Shown: positions 17,910 to 27,623 of the stretch, piece by piece
Layout of the letters: the number at the start of each line of letters is the position of its first letter
Position numbering within the stretch: position 1 is the stretch's first letter
NCBI RefSeq assembly: GCF_003855495.1
Contig: NZ_CP034086.1
Coordinates: 2,517,501 to 2,581,500 of the forward strand
DNA: 64,000 bases
Origin: Methylocystis rosea
GTDB taxonomy: Bacteria; Pseudomonadota; Alphaproteobacteria; Rhizobiales; Beijerinckiaceae
Direction: 5' to 3'
Notes under the pieces: model-generated
Database searches by the model: none
Told to the model about the DNA's origin: nothing
Seen by the model: the letters and a program-made list of their open reading frames with translations, nothing else
Program-made: the position numbers and the translations under genes

Positions 17910-19082
17910 TTACTTGGCGCCCTGATAGGCGGCGACAGCCTTCTCGGCGGCTTCGGCCAGCGTGTCGGCCTGGATGATCGGAATGCCGCTTTCGGCGATG
18001 ATCTTCTTGCCCGCTTCGACATTGGTGCCGGCGAGGCGCACGACGAGCGGAACGCCTTCGATCTTCTCGGCGCGCACCGCGTCAACGACGCCCTGCGCCA
18101 CCCAGTCGCAACGATTGATGCCGGCGAAGATGTTGACGAGCACGACCTTCACGCGTCGATCCGACAGAACGAGACGGAACGCCGTCGCGACGCGCTCCGG
18201 CGAAGCGCCGCCGCCGACGTCGAGGAAGTTCGCCGGATTGCCGCCGGCGTGCTTGATCATGTCCATCGTCGCCATGGCGAGCCCGGCGCCATTGACGATG
18301 CAGCCGATCTCGCCGTCGAGGCCGATGTAATTCAGGCTGTGCTCCGACGCCTGCGCCTCGCGCGGATCGCTCTGCGAGGGGTCGTTCATGTCGACGATAT
18401 TGTGACGGCGGAACAGCGCATTGTCGTCGAAGGACATCTTCGCGTCGAGCGCCAAAACCTTGTCGTCCTTGGTGACGACGAGCGGATTGATCTCGAGCAT
18501 GGTAGCGTCATTATCGCGAAAGGCGCGATAGGCGCCCATGATCGTCTTCACCGCGCGTGAGACCTGCTTGATATTGAGTCCAAGCTGAAAGGCGAGTTCG
18601 CGCGCCTGAAACGGCTGCAGGCCGACGGCGGGCTCGACGATGACCTGGAGCAGTTCGTCAGGGGTGTTCTTGGCGATCTCTTCGATATCCATGCCGCCGT
18701 GCTTCGAAGCGATGACGCGCACGCGCTCCAATTTGCGGTCGAGAACATAGCCGAGATAAATCTCGCGCTCGAAAGGATCGGCCACTTCGACATAGACGCG
18801 CTGCACCGGCTTGCCTTCCGGCCCGGTCTGCGACGTGACCAGCCGCTTGCCGAGCAGGTCGCGCGCCGCCTGCTGCACTTCGTGATAGGTGCGGCAGAGC
18901 TTGACGCCGCCCGCCTTGCCGCGCGCGCCGGCGTGGATCTGCGCCTTGACGACCCAATGCGAGCCGCCAAGCTCCGTCGCGGCATAGACCGCCTGGTCCG
19001 GGCTGAAAGCGACGGTGCCGGGCGGAACTTCGACGCCGTGGCTCGCCAGTATTTCCTTGGCCTGATACTCGTGGACGTCCAT
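17910..19082 (-). CDS. mtkA: malate-CoA ligase (malate thiokinase) subunit beta
   Basis: ATP-grasp subunit of malate thiokinase, homologous to SucC, 390 residues. [17 protein letters not shown] at the N-terminus, [20 protein letters not shown] near residue 43 (nucleotide binding), EINPLVVT near residue 197 and [13 protein letters not shown] near residue 288 are family hallmarks. It works as a heteromer with MtkB, which follows by 18 bases. It is separated from fchA by 34 bases, so transcription is continuous. Confidence 0.94.
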   Translation of the reverse strand: MDVHEYQAKEILASHGVEVPPGTVAFSPDQAVYAATELGGSHWVVKAQIHAGARGKAGGVKLCRTYHEVQQAARDLLGKRLVTSQTGPEGKPVQRVYVEVADPFEREIYLGYVLDRKLERVRVIASKHGGMDIEEIAKNTPDELLQVIVEPAVGLQPFQARELAFQLGLNIKQVSRAVKTIMGAYRAFRDNDATMLEINPLVVTKDDKVLALDAKMSFDDNALFRRHNIVDMNDPSQSDPREAQASEHSLNYIGLDGEIGCIVNGAGLAMATMDMIKHAGGNPANFLDVGGGASPERVATAFRLVLSDRRVKVVLVNIFAGINRCDWVAQGVVDAVRAEKIEGVPLVVRLAGTNVEAGKKIIAESGIPIIQADTLAEAAEKAVAAYQGAK

Positions 19083-19116
19083 TTCAGTCCTCTCCTCGCA
19101 ATGCGGCGCGGCTTCC

Positions 19117-19749
19117 TCAGCCGCCTATTTTGGCTTTGACCGTCTCATAGACCGCTTCCGTTTCGGCCGCGGCCTTGGCGAGAAGCGCATTGACTTCGGC
19201 AAGCTGTTGCTCGGCGAAGCCGCGATCCTTGATCGCCTTGGCGTTGATGAAGACATTGAGCGCGCAGCTGCGCAGCCCGGCATTGGCGGCGAGCACCGCG
19301 ACTCCGGCGTCGCTGATGACGTTGAGGTTGCCCTTATCGGCGGCCTCTTTCGACAGGCTGATGACGTCATAGCAGATTTTGCACGTCTTCAGCGGCGCCA
19401 GCGTCGCTTCTTTCAGCGCCGACTGAATCGTCTCCGAGCGCTTCGCCTTCTCCTCATCGGTGCCGCGCGGCAGGCCATAGGCGCCCATCAGCGTGTTGAA
19501 GGCGACGACGTCTTCATCGACGCCCGCGGTCAGCTCGGCGCGCAGCTTTTCAGCCTTGGCGAGAGTCTGCTGCAGATCGGCTGAAACGGCTTCGTAATTC
19601 TTTTTGCCGATGGTGAGATTGCACACCATCGAAACCAGCGCCGCGCCCATGGCGCCCGACAGCGCCGCCGCGCCGCCGCCGCCGGGAGTCGGCGCATCGC
19701 TGGCGAGTTCGTCGAGGAATTTTCCAATCGTATCGTTCTTGGCGCTCAT
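19117..19749 (-). CDS. fchA: methenyl-tetrahydrofolate cyclohydrolase
   Basis: Interconverts methenyl-H4F and 10-formyl-H4F between FtfL and MtdA. The 210-residue product is of the FTCD-C/cyclodeaminase-cyclohydrolase family, distinct from the bifunctional FolD. The N-terminus [20 protein letters not shown] (residues 12-31) is the family's conserved folate-binding stretch, followed by [13 protein letters not shown]. The gene lies 12 bases after mtdA, the usual methylotroph arrangement. Confidence 0.94.
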   Translation of the reverse strand: MSAKNDTIGKFLDELASDAPTPGGGGAAALSGAMGAALVSMVCNLTIGKKNYEAVSADLQQTLAKAEKLRAELTAGVDEDVVAFNTLMGAYGLPRGTDEEKAKRSETIQSALKEATLAPLKTCKICYDVISLSKEAADKGNLNVISDAGVAVLAANAGLRSCALNVFINAKAIKDRGFAEQQLAEVNALLAKAAAETEAVYETVKAKIGG

Positions 19750-19761
19750 ATCTTTCCTCGC

Positions 19762-20622
19762 TCAGGCGAGCTCTTTGGCTTGCGCATAAATGTTTTCGCA
19801 GTCGAACACCTGGTCGGCGGCGTCAAACAGCTTGCCGACGCATTCGCGATGCAATTTGAGCTTGAGCCCGCCCAGTCCCAGCGCGCCGATGACGATCTTG
19901 CCGTGGCGCTCCTTGGCCTTGTCGGTCGCCTCGACGCCGCCGACGCCGAGTGGCGGCTGCGCATTGCAGTCGGCGATGAGTTCGATCGTGGGATCGTTCT
20001 GCCAATCCGTCTCGTCGAGCAGCGGGACGCCGATGGCGCCCGCCGCGAAGACGATCTGAGCGCCCTTGACGGCCTGAGCGCGCGCTGCGTTATCCGCGGC
20101 TTCGATCGCCGCGGGCGTGAAGCCGAAGCGCTCCTGAATGGCTTTGGCGGCCGCCTCGGCGCGCGCCTTCTGACGCGAGGTGATGGCGACTTCGGCGCCT
20201 TCGATGTTGAGCATCGCCGCGGCGCGCATGCCGACCGGGCCGGTGCCGGCGAGCACGACGGCTTTCTTGCCCTTGAGCGAACTCGCCTTGGCGAGGAGCG
20301 CGACGCCGGCCGCGGCGGTCGTGTTCGAGCCGTTTGAATCGAGCATCGCCGACACGCGGAAATTCGAGAAGAAGCGCTTCTTCACCGCTTTGAACACGGC
20401 TTCGCCGGCCGTCATGTCGCCGCCGCCGACGAAGATCGCCGTATATTGCTTCTCTTTCGGACCGCGCGTGTAGATGCAGCCGTCGACCAGCGCCCCGACG
20501 TTTTCGGGCGTCACGCCGCCGTAGCCGATGATGCGGTCGGCGCCGCCGTCATAGCCGACCACCGTGTCGAAAACGCTCGGAACCGGATCGGTGTCAAAAA
20601 GGAAAAGCAGTTTTTTGGTCAT
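19762..20622 (-). CDS. mtdA: NADP-dependent methylene-H4F / methylene-H4MPT dehydrogenase
   Basis: Oxidises or reduces methylene- and methenyl-tetrahydrofolate (and the H4MPT analogue) with NADP. 286 residues beginning MTKKLLFLFDTDPVPSVFDT. GGVTPENVGALVDGCIYTRG near residue 56 and the Rossmann loop VVLAGTGPVGMRAAAML near residue 121 are typical MtdA features, and the NADP-binding SRQKARAEA follows beta-2. In the serine cycle it supplies methylene-H4F for serine hydroxymethyltransferase, whose gene (glyA) is not in this window. Confidence 0.95.
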   Translation of the reverse strand: MTKKLLFLFDTDPVPSVFDTVVGYDGGADRIIGYGGVTPENVGALVDGCIYTRGPKEKQYTAIFVGGGDMTAGEAVFKAVKKRFFSNFRVSAMLDSNGSNTTAAAGVALLAKASSLKGKKAVVLAGTGPVGMRAAAMLNIEGAEVAITSRQKARAEAAAKAIQERFGFTPAAIEAADNAARAQAVKGAQIVFAAGAIGVPLLDETDWQNDPTIELIADCNAQPPLGVGGVEATDKAKERHGKIVIGALGLGGLKLKLHRECVGKLFDAADQVFDCENIYAQAKELA

Positions 20623-20644
20623 TGGGACTCGAACCTTTCACTGG

Positions 20645-20780
20645 CCCCCTCCCCAACCCTCCCCCGCGCTTCGCGCAGGAGAGGGAGCAGACTCGGCCAT
20701 CGACGCGCATTCGCGCAACCTCGGGCGTTGATCCCCTCTCCCGCTTGCGGGGGAGGGTGGCGCGAAGCGCCGGGAGGGGG
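20645..20780. repeat. intergenic inverted-repeat element inside the serine-cycle operon
   Basis: The ends CCCCCTCCC (20645-20653) and GGGAGGGGG (20772-20780) are inverted. Inner CGCGCTTCGCGC-type and GGCGCGAAGCGCC palindromes and CTCTCCC/GGGAGAG-like arms make a foldable element that fills almost the whole hprA-mtdA gap. It resembles dispersed C/G-rich repeats of alphaproteobacteria. Other operon gaps are 12-98 bases, so this looks like an insertion that stayed because it does not stop transcription, or because it tunes it. Confidence 0.6.
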
Positions 20781-20788
20781 CGTAAGCC

Positions 20789-21730
20789 TCACGCCGTCAC
20801 GAGGTTGCGCGGGCTGCCGGCGACAAAGGCGTCGATGTTGTCGACGAGTTGGTCGGCCAGCACCTGCATCGCCTCTTTCGAGGCCCAGGCGACATGCGGC
20901 GTGATGATGAGATTGGGAATCGTCGGATCGAGCAGGATGTTGCCGTTCTTGGGCGGCTCGACCGTCAGCACGTCGAAGCCGGCGCCGCCAATGATTCCCT
21001 TACGCAGCGCGTCGGCGAGCGCCGCCTCGTCGACGATGCCGCCACGCGCCGTATTGATGATGCAAGCGGACTTCTTCATCGACGCAAGCTCCTTCGCGCC
21101 GATCATGTTCTTGGTCTCTGGCGTCAGCGGCAGGTTGAGCGTGACGACATCCGCCTCGCGCAAAACGGTCGCGACATCGACCTTGTTCGGCACGTCTGCA
21201 ACGTCGTTGATCAGCACTTTCATGCCGAGCGCGACAGCCCGCTTTTCAATCTCCTTGCCGAGAGCGCCATAGCCGATAATGCCAAGCGTAGAGCCGGCGA
21301 TGTCATAGATCGGATAATCGAAGTAGCAGAACTGATTGGCTTCGCCCCAGCGCCCCTGCCGAACGGAATTATAGTAGTTTACCAAATTGCGGCGCAGCGC
21401 GAAGAGCAGCGCGAACACATGCTCGGGCAGCGTATTGAACGCGTAGTTGCGAATGTTGGAGACGACGATCCCGTTGCCGCTCGTATAGGCCTTGTCGATG
21501 ACGTCCGTGCCGGTCGCGGCGACGGCGATGAGCTTGAGGTCGGGAAGCTGCTTCAACGTCGATTCGCGCAGCGGCACCTTATTGGTGATGCAGATCGTCG
21601 CGCCCTTCAGGCGTTCAACGATCTGGTCGGGCGCCGTCTGGGCGTATTCCGTGTATTCGTGAGGAAAATTCGGCTTGCGCACATTGGCGTCGAGCGTTTC
21701 CCGATCGAGAAAGACGATTTTGTGCGACAT
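20789..21730 (-). CDS. hprA: hydroxypyruvate reductase / glycerate dehydrogenase
   Basis: NADH-dependent reduction of hydroxypyruvate to D-glycerate. The 313-residue D-2-hydroxyacid dehydrogenase has the Rossmann motif LGIIGYGALGKEI near residue 148, a conserved Arg in NTARGGIVDEAAL, the catalytic Glu in TVEPPKNG (near residue 264) and the His in ITPHVAWAS near residue 282. Of the D-2-hydroxyacid dehydrogenases, this assignment follows from its place between sgaA (90-base gap) and mtdA. Confidence 0.94.
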   Translation of the reverse strand: MSHKIVFLDRETLDANVRKPNFPHEYTEYAQTAPDQIVERLKGATICITNKVPLRESTLKQLPDLKLIAVAATGTDVIDKAYTSGNGIVVSNIRNYAFNTLPEHVFALLFALRRNLVNYYNSVRQGRWGEANQFCYFDYPIYDIAGSTLGIIGYGALGKEIEKRAVALGMKVLINDVADVPNKVDVATVLREADVVTLNLPLTPETKNMIGAKELASMKKSACIINTARGGIVDEAALADALRKGIIGGAGFDVLTVEPPKNGNILLDPTIPNLIITPHVAWASKEAMQVLADQLVDNIDAFVAGSPRNLVTA

Positions 21731-21820
21731 GTCCTGGTATCCCCCTCTTTCTCAATTCTTTTTTTGGCAGTCGTGCATCGGGCTCCGGCGGTCGGAAGGC
21801 TCCGACCGCCGGTCGCCGAT

Positions 21821-23014
21821 TTACATCTTGAGCAGCGGATTGGCGCGATAGACCGCCTGCGCGGCCGCAGCGCCTGAACCCGGAGTCACGGGGATGCCGA
21901 CGTCGCACATGGCCATCTCCGCGCCGCCGATGGCGCCGAGCAGCATCAGCTCGTTGAGGTCGCCGAGATGGCCGATGCGGAACACCTTGCCCGCGACTTC
22001 GGACAGACCGGCGCCGAGCGCGAGATTGTAGCGCTTGTAGGCGATCTCGATGACCTTGGCGGCGTCAAAGCCCTCCGGCACGACGATCGCCGTGACGGTG
22101 TCGGAGTTCCACTTCGACTCCTTGGCGCAGCACTTGAGGCCCCACGCGGAGACAGCCGCGCGAACGCCCTCGGCGAGGTGATGGTGGCGCTTGTAGACCT
22201 GATCAAGGCCCTCTTCGAACAGGATCGAGAGCGATTCCTTAAGGCCATAGAGCAGCGGCACGGAGGGCGTATAAGGGAAATAGCCGTTCGCGTTCTGGGC
22301 GATCATGTCCTGGAATTCGAAATAGGCGCGGCGGCCCTTGTTGGACTTGCCGGCGGCGATCGCCTTCTGGCTCGCCGCCATCAGCAGCAGGCCGGCCGGC
22401 AGCATGAAGCCCTTCTGCGAGCCCGACACGATCACGTCGACGCCCCACTCGTCCATTTTGAACTCGAGCGACGCGACCGAGGACACGCCGTCAACGAAGA
22501 GCAGCGCCGGGTGCTTGGCGTTGTCCATCGCGCGGCGCACCGCGGCGATGTCGGAGGTGACGCCCGTCGCCGTCTCGTTATGCGTGGCGAGAACAGCCTT
22601 GATTTCGTGATTCTTGTCGGCCTTCAGCGTCTCTTCGATCAGCTCCGGATCATTGCCGGTGCCCCATTCGCGCTCCTGCACGACGACTTCCAGGCCCTGA
22701 CGCTTACAAAGATCGATCCACAGATGGGAGAACTGGCCGAAGCGCTGCGCCAGAACCTTGTCGCCCGGCGACAGCGTGTTGGTGATCGCGGCTTCCCAGC
22801 CGCCGGTGCCCGACGCCGGGAAAATGAAGGCATGGCCCTTTTCAGTGCCGAAGATCTTCTTCAGGCCGGGGAAGAGCGGCTTGACGAGATCGGGGAACGT
22901 CGGCGAGCGATGGTCTTCGGACGCGACCGACATGGCGCGCACGATGCGGTCGGGAAGATTGGTCGGGCCCGGCACAAACAGGAAGTTCTTGCCGGGAATT
23001 CTGGAATTCAACAT
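21821..23014 (-). CDS. sgaA: serine-glyoxylate aminotransferase
   Basis: PLP enzyme transferring the amino group of serine to glyoxylate, giving hydroxypyruvate and glycine. The 397-residue class V aminotransferase starts MLNSRIPGKNFLFVPGPTNL. It has ASGTGGWEAAITN near residue 67 and VDGVSSVASLEF near residue 172. The Schiff-base Lys is in VSGSQKGFML near residue 198. It follows ftfL by 63 bases and precedes hprA, the next enzyme in the cycle. Confidence 0.95.
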   Translation of the reverse strand: MLNSRIPGKNFLFVPGPTNLPDRIVRAMSVASEDHRSPTFPDLVKPLFPGLKKIFGTEKGHAFIFPASGTGGWEAAITNTLSPGDKVLAQRFGQFSHLWIDLCKRQGLEVVVQEREWGTGNDPELIEETLKADKNHEIKAVLATHNETATGVTSDIAAVRRAMDNAKHPALLFVDGVSSVASLEFKMDEWGVDVIVSGSQKGFMLPAGLLLMAASQKAIAAGKSNKGRRAYFEFQDMIAQNANGYFPYTPSVPLLYGLKESLSILFEEGLDQVYKRHHHLAEGVRAAVSAWGLKCCAKESKWNSDTVTAIVVPEGFDAAKVIEIAYKRYNLALGAGLSEVAGKVFRIGHLGDLNELMLLGAIGGAEMAMCDVGIPVTPGSGAAAAQAVYRANPLLKM

Positions 23015-23077
23015 TTCTCAAGCTCCTTTCGAGCGGCGGGTTTCAGATCGCGCGGCGTCGATGACGCCGTGAACGCG

Positions 23078-24811
23078 CTAGAACAGGCCGGCGATGCGGC
23101 CGGAATCGTCGACGTAGATGTTGTTGGCGGCAGGGACCTTCGGCAGTCCCGGCATCGTCATGATGTCGCCGCACACCACCACGATGAACTCGGCGCCCGC
23201 AGAGAGACGCAATTCGCGGATCGGGATCGTGAAGGCCGAGGGGGCGCCTTTGGCGTTCGCATCCGTTGAGAAGCTGTATTGCGTCTTGGCGATGCAGACC
23301 GGGAAGTTGCCGAAGCCTTCCTTCTCCAGCTCGGCGAAGCGCGCCTTGATGCTCGAATCATAAGAGATATCGGCGGCGCCGTAGAGCTCCTTGGCGATCG
23401 TGCGCACCTTCTCGGCAAGCGGCATGTCGTCCGGATAGAGCGGCTTGAAGTTCGAGGGCTGCGTCTCGATGGTGTTGACGACCGCCCTGGCGAGATCCGC
23501 CGCGCCGGCGCCGCCGGAGCCCCAATTGTCGGCGACGACGCATTCGACGCCTTCCGCCTTGCAGAGCTTGTCGAGCGCCGCCATTTCGGCCGCGGTGTCG
23601 GACGAGAACTTGTTGATCGAGACGAGCACCGGCACGCCGAATTTGCGGACATTGCCGATATGGCGCTTCAGATTCTCGAAGCCCTTCTCGACCGCGGCGA
23701 CATTCTCGGCTTTCAGATCGTCCTTGGCGACGCCGCCATGCATCTTGAGCGCGCGGATCGTCGCGACGATCACCGTGATGTCGGGCTTGAGGCCCGCCTT
23801 GCGGCACTTGATGTCGAAGAACTTCTCCGCGCCGAGATCGGCGCCGAAGCCCGCCTCCGTCACGACGTAATCGGCGAGCTTCAAGCCGGCCTTCGTCGCG
23901 ATGACCGAATTGCAGCCATGCGCGATATTGGCGAAAGGCCCGCCGTGGATGATCGCCGGGTTGTTCTCTAACGTCTGCACGAGATTGGGCGCGATCGCGT
24001 CCTTGAGCAGCGCGGCCATGGAGCCCGCCGCCTTCACTTCCGAGGCGCGCACGCTCTTTTTGTCACGGGTCTGACCGATAACAATGTCGCCGAGCCGCCG
24101 CTGCAGATCGGCGAAGTCCGAAGCCAGGCAGAAGATCGCCATCACTTCCGACGCGACGGTGATGTCGAATCCGTCTTCGCGGGCGAAGCCGTTCGAGACT
24201 CCGCCGAGAGACGACACGATCGAGCGCAATGCGCGGTCGTTCATGTCGACGACGCGCCGCCATGCAACGCGGCGCGAGTCGATCTTGGGCTCGCCGCCCC
24301 AATAGATGTGATTATCGATCAGCGCCGCGAGCAGATTGTTCGCCGCGCCGATGGCGTGGAAGTCGCCGGTGAAGTGGAGGTTGATGTCCTCCATCGGCAC
24401 GACCTGCGCATAGCCGCCGCCGGCGGCGCCGCCCTTAACGCCGAAACAGGGGCCGAGCGAGGGCTCGCGCAGACAGCACAGCGCCTTTTTGCCGATGTGA
24501 TTGAGGCCGTCGGTGAGGCCGACCGTCGTCGTCGTCTTGCCTTCGCCGGCGGGCGTCGGGGTAATCGCCGTGACCAGGATCAGCTTGCCGTCGGCCTGGC
24601 TGTCGAGCGAGGAAATGTAGTCGAGGGAGATCTTGCCCTTGTAGTGGCCGTAGGGCTGCACATGTTCGGCCGGGATGCCGAGCTTGTCGCGCGCGACGTC
24701 GATAATCGGCCGCATCTTGGCGGCCTGCGAAATCTCGATGTCGGACTTCGGCGCAAGATGCTGGTTGTCCTTTCCGCTCGCGCCCGGCGCGGCGGCTGAC
24801 CGTTCTGACAT
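23078..24811 (-). CDS. ftfL: formate-tetrahydrofolate ligase
   Basis: ATP-dependent formation of 10-formyl-H4F from formate, the entry of C1 units into assimilation. The 577-residue product carries the P-loop [16 protein letters not shown] near residue 82, [25 protein letters not shown] FTHFS signature (positions about 106-126), and [16 protein letters not shown]. The ATG at 24811 is preferred over the GTG at 24820 because AGGGAG lies 8 bases upstream of it. It is the first gene of the nine-gene operon. The monofunctional FTHFS is the methylotroph type, not the C1-THF trifunctional form. Confidence 0.95.
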   Translation of the reverse strand: MSERSAAAPGASGKDNQHLAPKSDIEISQAAKMRPIIDVARDKLGIPAEHVQPYGHYKGKISLDYISSLDSQADGKLILVTAITPTPAGEGKTTTTVGLTDGLNHIGKKALCCLREPSLGPCFGVKGGAAGGGYAQVVPMEDINLHFTGDFHAIGAANNLLAALIDNHIYWGGEPKIDSRRVAWRRVVDMNDRALRSIVSSLGGVSNGFAREDGFDITVASEVMAIFCLASDFADLQRRLGDIVIGQTRDKKSVRASEVKAAGSMAALLKDAIAPNLVQTLENNPAIIHGGPFANIAHGCNSVIATKAGLKLADYVVTEAGFGADLGAEKFFDIKCRKAGLKPDITVIVATIRALKMHGGVAKDDLKAENVAAVEKGFENLKRHIGNVRKFGVPVLVSINKFSSDTAAEMAALDKLCKAEGVECVVADNWGSGGAGAADLARAVVNTIETQPSNFKPLYPDDMPLAEKVRTIAKELYGAADISYDSSIKARFAELEKEGFGNFPVCIAKTQYSFSTDANAKGAPSAFTIPIRELRLSAGAEFIVVVCGDIMTMPGLPKVPAANNIYVDDSGRIAGLF

Positions 24812-25496
24812 GCAGTCCACTCCCTATCAGGCCTGCGTCGCACAAGCCCACAATTCGTTTTTTTCGGTCATCGAGAACCGAGCGTCGGCGCCGCCGATCC
24901 CGCTCCCGGCCGACCGGGCTGAAATCCTGCCGATGCAGGCTGCAGCCTTTTTTGCGACCGTAGTTTTCTCCAATTCACGCATCAAGGCCCGCGGTTCGCC
25001 GCAACGAGCCGACGCGCGCATGAATCCGCTTACTGAAAATTCATTGGCGGACACCTCGTATGACGGGAATCAAAATTGATCGTCAAGCCGGCAGAGCCGC
25101 AAGCGGCGTGACGACGTCACGGGCGCCGCGATGCGGCTCCCGCTCGCGCGACACACGCGCGAGGCGAATCGCTTATTCGACAAGCCGGGCTGGCCACCTA
25201 TCCTTCACCTACCCAATAGAACAGGAAGAGACAGGCTGCGTGCGCATTTATCAATGCGCGCATTTGCTACAAGAATTGTGACGTTTCCTACACGGCCGAA
25301 AAGCTGATGCGACGGGTCTGGACAGGCTCGCCGCTCGCGCTGGGGAGAAACCGAGCCCCATCCTTACCTATCCGAAGAAACCGCAAGCCAGCGGGCGCAG
25401 CATCCGTTGCGACGTCCCTCGAAAAAATTTTGTCGCAGTCAGCGTCGCAGCCTTGACTCTATCGGGCGATCACGAGGCTCGATAGTCTCTTGACGC
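24812..25496. other. 685-base non-coding control region upstream of ftfL
   Basis: No convincing gene is seen. The region carries the probable operon promoter on the minus strand (25058-25086) and two palindromes: CGTGACG-A-CGTCACG (25107-25121), just upstream of the promoter, and GCGCATT-TATC-AATGCGC (25242-25259). Serine-cycle genes in Methylobacterium are controlled by the LysR-type regulator QscR, and one of these may be an equivalent site; that is inference. The long leader between promoter and ftfL is about 240 bases. Short open frames here lack ribosome sites and protein-like composition. Confidence 0.55.
25058..25086 (-). promoter_or_regulatory. candidate promoter of the serine-cycle operon
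   Basis: On the minus strand TTGACG (25081-25086) and TCATAC (25058-25063) are 17 bases apart. It is the best sigma70-like match seen in the control region. A palindrome at 25107-25121 lies about 20 bases upstream, a usual position for an activator site. Confidence 0.45.
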
Positions 25497-25898
25497 CTAC
25501 TCCGGCTGAAAATCGAGCGCGACGCCATTGATGCAATAGCGCAGCCCGGTCGGCGGCGGGCCATCGTTGAAGACATGCCCGAGATGGGAGCCGCAACGGC
25601 TGCAATGCACTTCCGTGCGCACCATGCCGTAGCCTCGATCGACGGTCGAGCCGAGCGCGCCGGGAAGCGGATCGAAGAAACTCGGCCAACCGGTGCCGCT
25701 TTCGAACTTCTCGCCCGAGCGAAACAACGGCTGGCCGCAGCCCGCGCAGTTGAATGCGCCGCGACGCTTTTCATGATTGAGCGCGCAGCTTCCCGGGCGT
25801 TCGGTGCCATGCCCGCGCATGACGTCATATTGCTCGGGAGTGAGAAGCGCGCGCCATTCGGCGTCGGTGTGGGTTACGGGAAAGATCTCGTCGGCCAT
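25497..25898 (-). CDS. msrB: peptide-methionine (R)-S-oxide reductase
   Basis: Repairs the R epimer of methionine sulfoxide in proteins. 133 residues, full-length MsrB domain: two zinc CxxC pairs (CAGC near residue 54, CSRC near residue 99), SGTGWPSFFDP near residue 67, GSHLGHVFNDGPPPTGLRYC, and the catalytic Cys in RYCINGVAL. There is no signal peptide, so the enzyme should be cytoplasmic. It is a single gene whose 3' end faces the ftfL control region. Confidence 0.95.
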   Translation of the reverse strand: MADEIFPVTHTDAEWRALLTPEQYDVMRGHGTERPGSCALNHEKRRGAFNCAGCGQPLFRSGEKFESGTGWPSFFDPLPGALGSTVDRGYGMVRTEVHCSRCGSHLGHVFNDGPPPTGLRYCINGVALDFQPE

Positions 25899-26018
25899 CG
25901 CAAGCGCCTTGTCTGAGATTCGTGGACTTGGGTCCTATCTTGTATCGACCGCCGCCTTTCGCCAGAGGGGCTTGGCGGGATAGAGTGGCGATCTTTCAGT
26001 GGGAAAGAAGATTCAAGA

Positions 26019-27587
26019 ATGAGCGACAAGAAATTCGACGCCGTGGTGATCGGCTCGGGACTGGGCGGATTGACGGCGGGCGCGATGCTTGCGCATGACG
26101 GCTACAGCGTCTGCCTGCTCGAACGCAATTTCAGCCTCGGCGGCGCGGCGTCGGTATACAAGGTCGGTCCGCTGACCGTGGAAGCCTCGCTTCATCAGAC
26201 CTCCGACGCGCGCAACCCACGCGACGTGAAGCACGACATCCTGCGCCGCCTGGGAATTCTCGATGAAATCGAATGGCTGCCCACCGGCGCCCTTTATACG
26301 GTGCGCGGCGGCCCGGTTGGCGACGCCTTCGAACTGCCTTTCGGCTTTGCCCCCGCATATGAGGCGCTCGCCGCCCGTTTCCCCGACAAGCGCGCCGCCA
26401 TCCAAAGATTTCTCGGCGAGGTCGAGCAGATTCACGACGCGCTGTGGACCTTGAAACAGGCCCGCGAGGAGAGCTCCTTCGCCAAATTGGCGCGCGGACT
26501 TTGGGAAGTCGCGCCCGCCGCGGCCGGCTGGCAGAATTCATTGCACGAGATCATGGAGCGCGATTTTGCCGGCTGCGAGGCCCTGAAATGCGCGCTGGGC
26601 GCCAATCTCGCCTATTACGGCGACGACCCGCGCCGGCTGTGGTGGATCTATTATGCAATTGCGCAGGGCGCTTACATCGGTTCAGGTGGCGCCTATATTA
26701 AAGGCGGCTCGCGACAGTTGAGCCTCAAGCTCGCCAAGTGCATCACCAAGACCGGCGGCGTCGTGCGCATGGGCCGGCAGGTCAGCGCCATCGAGACCGA
26801 TGCGGGCGGCAATGTGATCGCCATACGCCATGTCGCGCGGCGCGCCGGCGACAGCGAGGAGCGCATTGAAGCGCGCGTGGCGATGGCGAATTGCGCGCCT
26901 TCGGAGGCGGCGGCGATGATGGACGCGCCAGCGCGCGCGAAAATGGAGGAGACCTTTGGGTCCCGCCGGCTTTCAACATCGCTGTTTTCGGCCAATTTCG
27001 GCTTGAGCGCGAAACCATCCACAGTCGGGCTGACGGATTTCACGACCGTCGTGATGCCGCAAAATATGCGGCGCTTCGATCAATATGGCGATGGCGCCGG
27101 CGCGATGGCGGAAGATCCCAAGGGGGAATTGCCCCTGCATACGATCGCCAATTTCACCGCGGTCGATTCAGGTCTTTGGGAGGAGCCGCCGATCCTCGTC
27201 AGCGTGCTGGGCCTCGATCGCGTCGAGAACTGGCGCGATCTGCCGCGCGACGCGGCGCTCGCGCGCCGCGAACGCTGGCTCGACGCCATACAGGCTTCTC
27301 TCGATCGCGACTATCCAGGCTTTTCCGGCCTGGTCACGACGCGCATGCTGCTCAACGCCTATTCGATGGCGAGCTATCTCAACACGCCGGAAGGCGCCGT
27401 GTACGGCTTTGCGGCGCTGCCCGCCGAAGCGCCGATCTTGATGGGATTTCCGCGAACGCCGCAAACGCCGATCGCCGGACTCTATCTCGCCTCGGCTTTT
27501 GGCGGCGAGCATGGCTTCAACGGCGCGATGTTGTCGGGCGCCGAGGCCGCGCGGCTCGCCGAAAGACGGCTCGCCGTCGCGACCTGA
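26019..27587 (+). CDS. CrtI/RetSat-like FAD-dependent oxidoreductase
   Basis: 522-residue flavoprotein of the phytoene desaturase / carotenoid isomerase / retinol saturase superfamily. The dinucleotide motif VVIGSGLGGLTAGAML is at residues 9-24, followed by LLERNFSLGGAASVY. GGAYIKGGSRQLSLKLA near residue 228 is the conserved substrate-domain element. The C-terminal FAD motif is AGLYLASAFGGEHGFNGAMLSGAEAA near residue 486 (written here in two parts, AGLYLASAFGGEHG and FNGAMLSG). No crtB or other carotenoid genes are adjacent, so the substrate is uncertain. It stands alone with its own upstream spacer. Confidence 0.8.
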   Translation: MSDKKFDAVVIGSGLGGLTAGAMLAHDGYSVCLLERNFSLGGAASVYKVGPLTVEASLHQTSDARNPRDVKHDILRRLGILDEIEWLPTGALYTVRGGPVGDAFELPFGFAPAYEALAARFPDKRAAIQRFLGEVEQIHDALWTLKQAREESSFAKLARGLWEVAPAAAGWQNSLHEIMERDFAGCEALKCALGANLAYYGDDPRRLWWIYYAIAQGAYIGSGGAYIKGGSRQLSLKLAKCITKTGGVVRMGRQVSAIETDAGGNVIAIRHVARRAGDSEERIEARVAMANCAPSEAAAMMDAPARAKMEETFGSRRLSTSLFSANFGLSAKPSTVGLTDFTTVVMPQNMRRFDQYGDGAGAMAEDPKGELPLHTIANFTAVDSGLWEEPPILVSVLGLDRVENWRDLPRDAALARRERWLDAIQASLDRDYPGFSGLVTTRMLLNAYSMASYLNTPEGAVYGFAALPAEAPILMGFPRTPQTPIAGLYLASAFGGEHGFNGAMLSGAEAARLAERRLAVAT

Positions 27588-27623
27588 TGCTGCGTAAGGC
27601 GCGACGCGTTGCGCCGCGCGCTG

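Noticed and set aside
21968..23269. 433-codon plus-strand open frame across the sgaA-ftfL junction
   Set aside because: It spans the ends of two well-supported minus-strand genes and has no protein-family features.
24675..25281. Short open frames in the ftfL control region
   Set aside because: They lack ribosome sites, have Arg/Ser-rich noise composition and overlap the promoter and palindromes.
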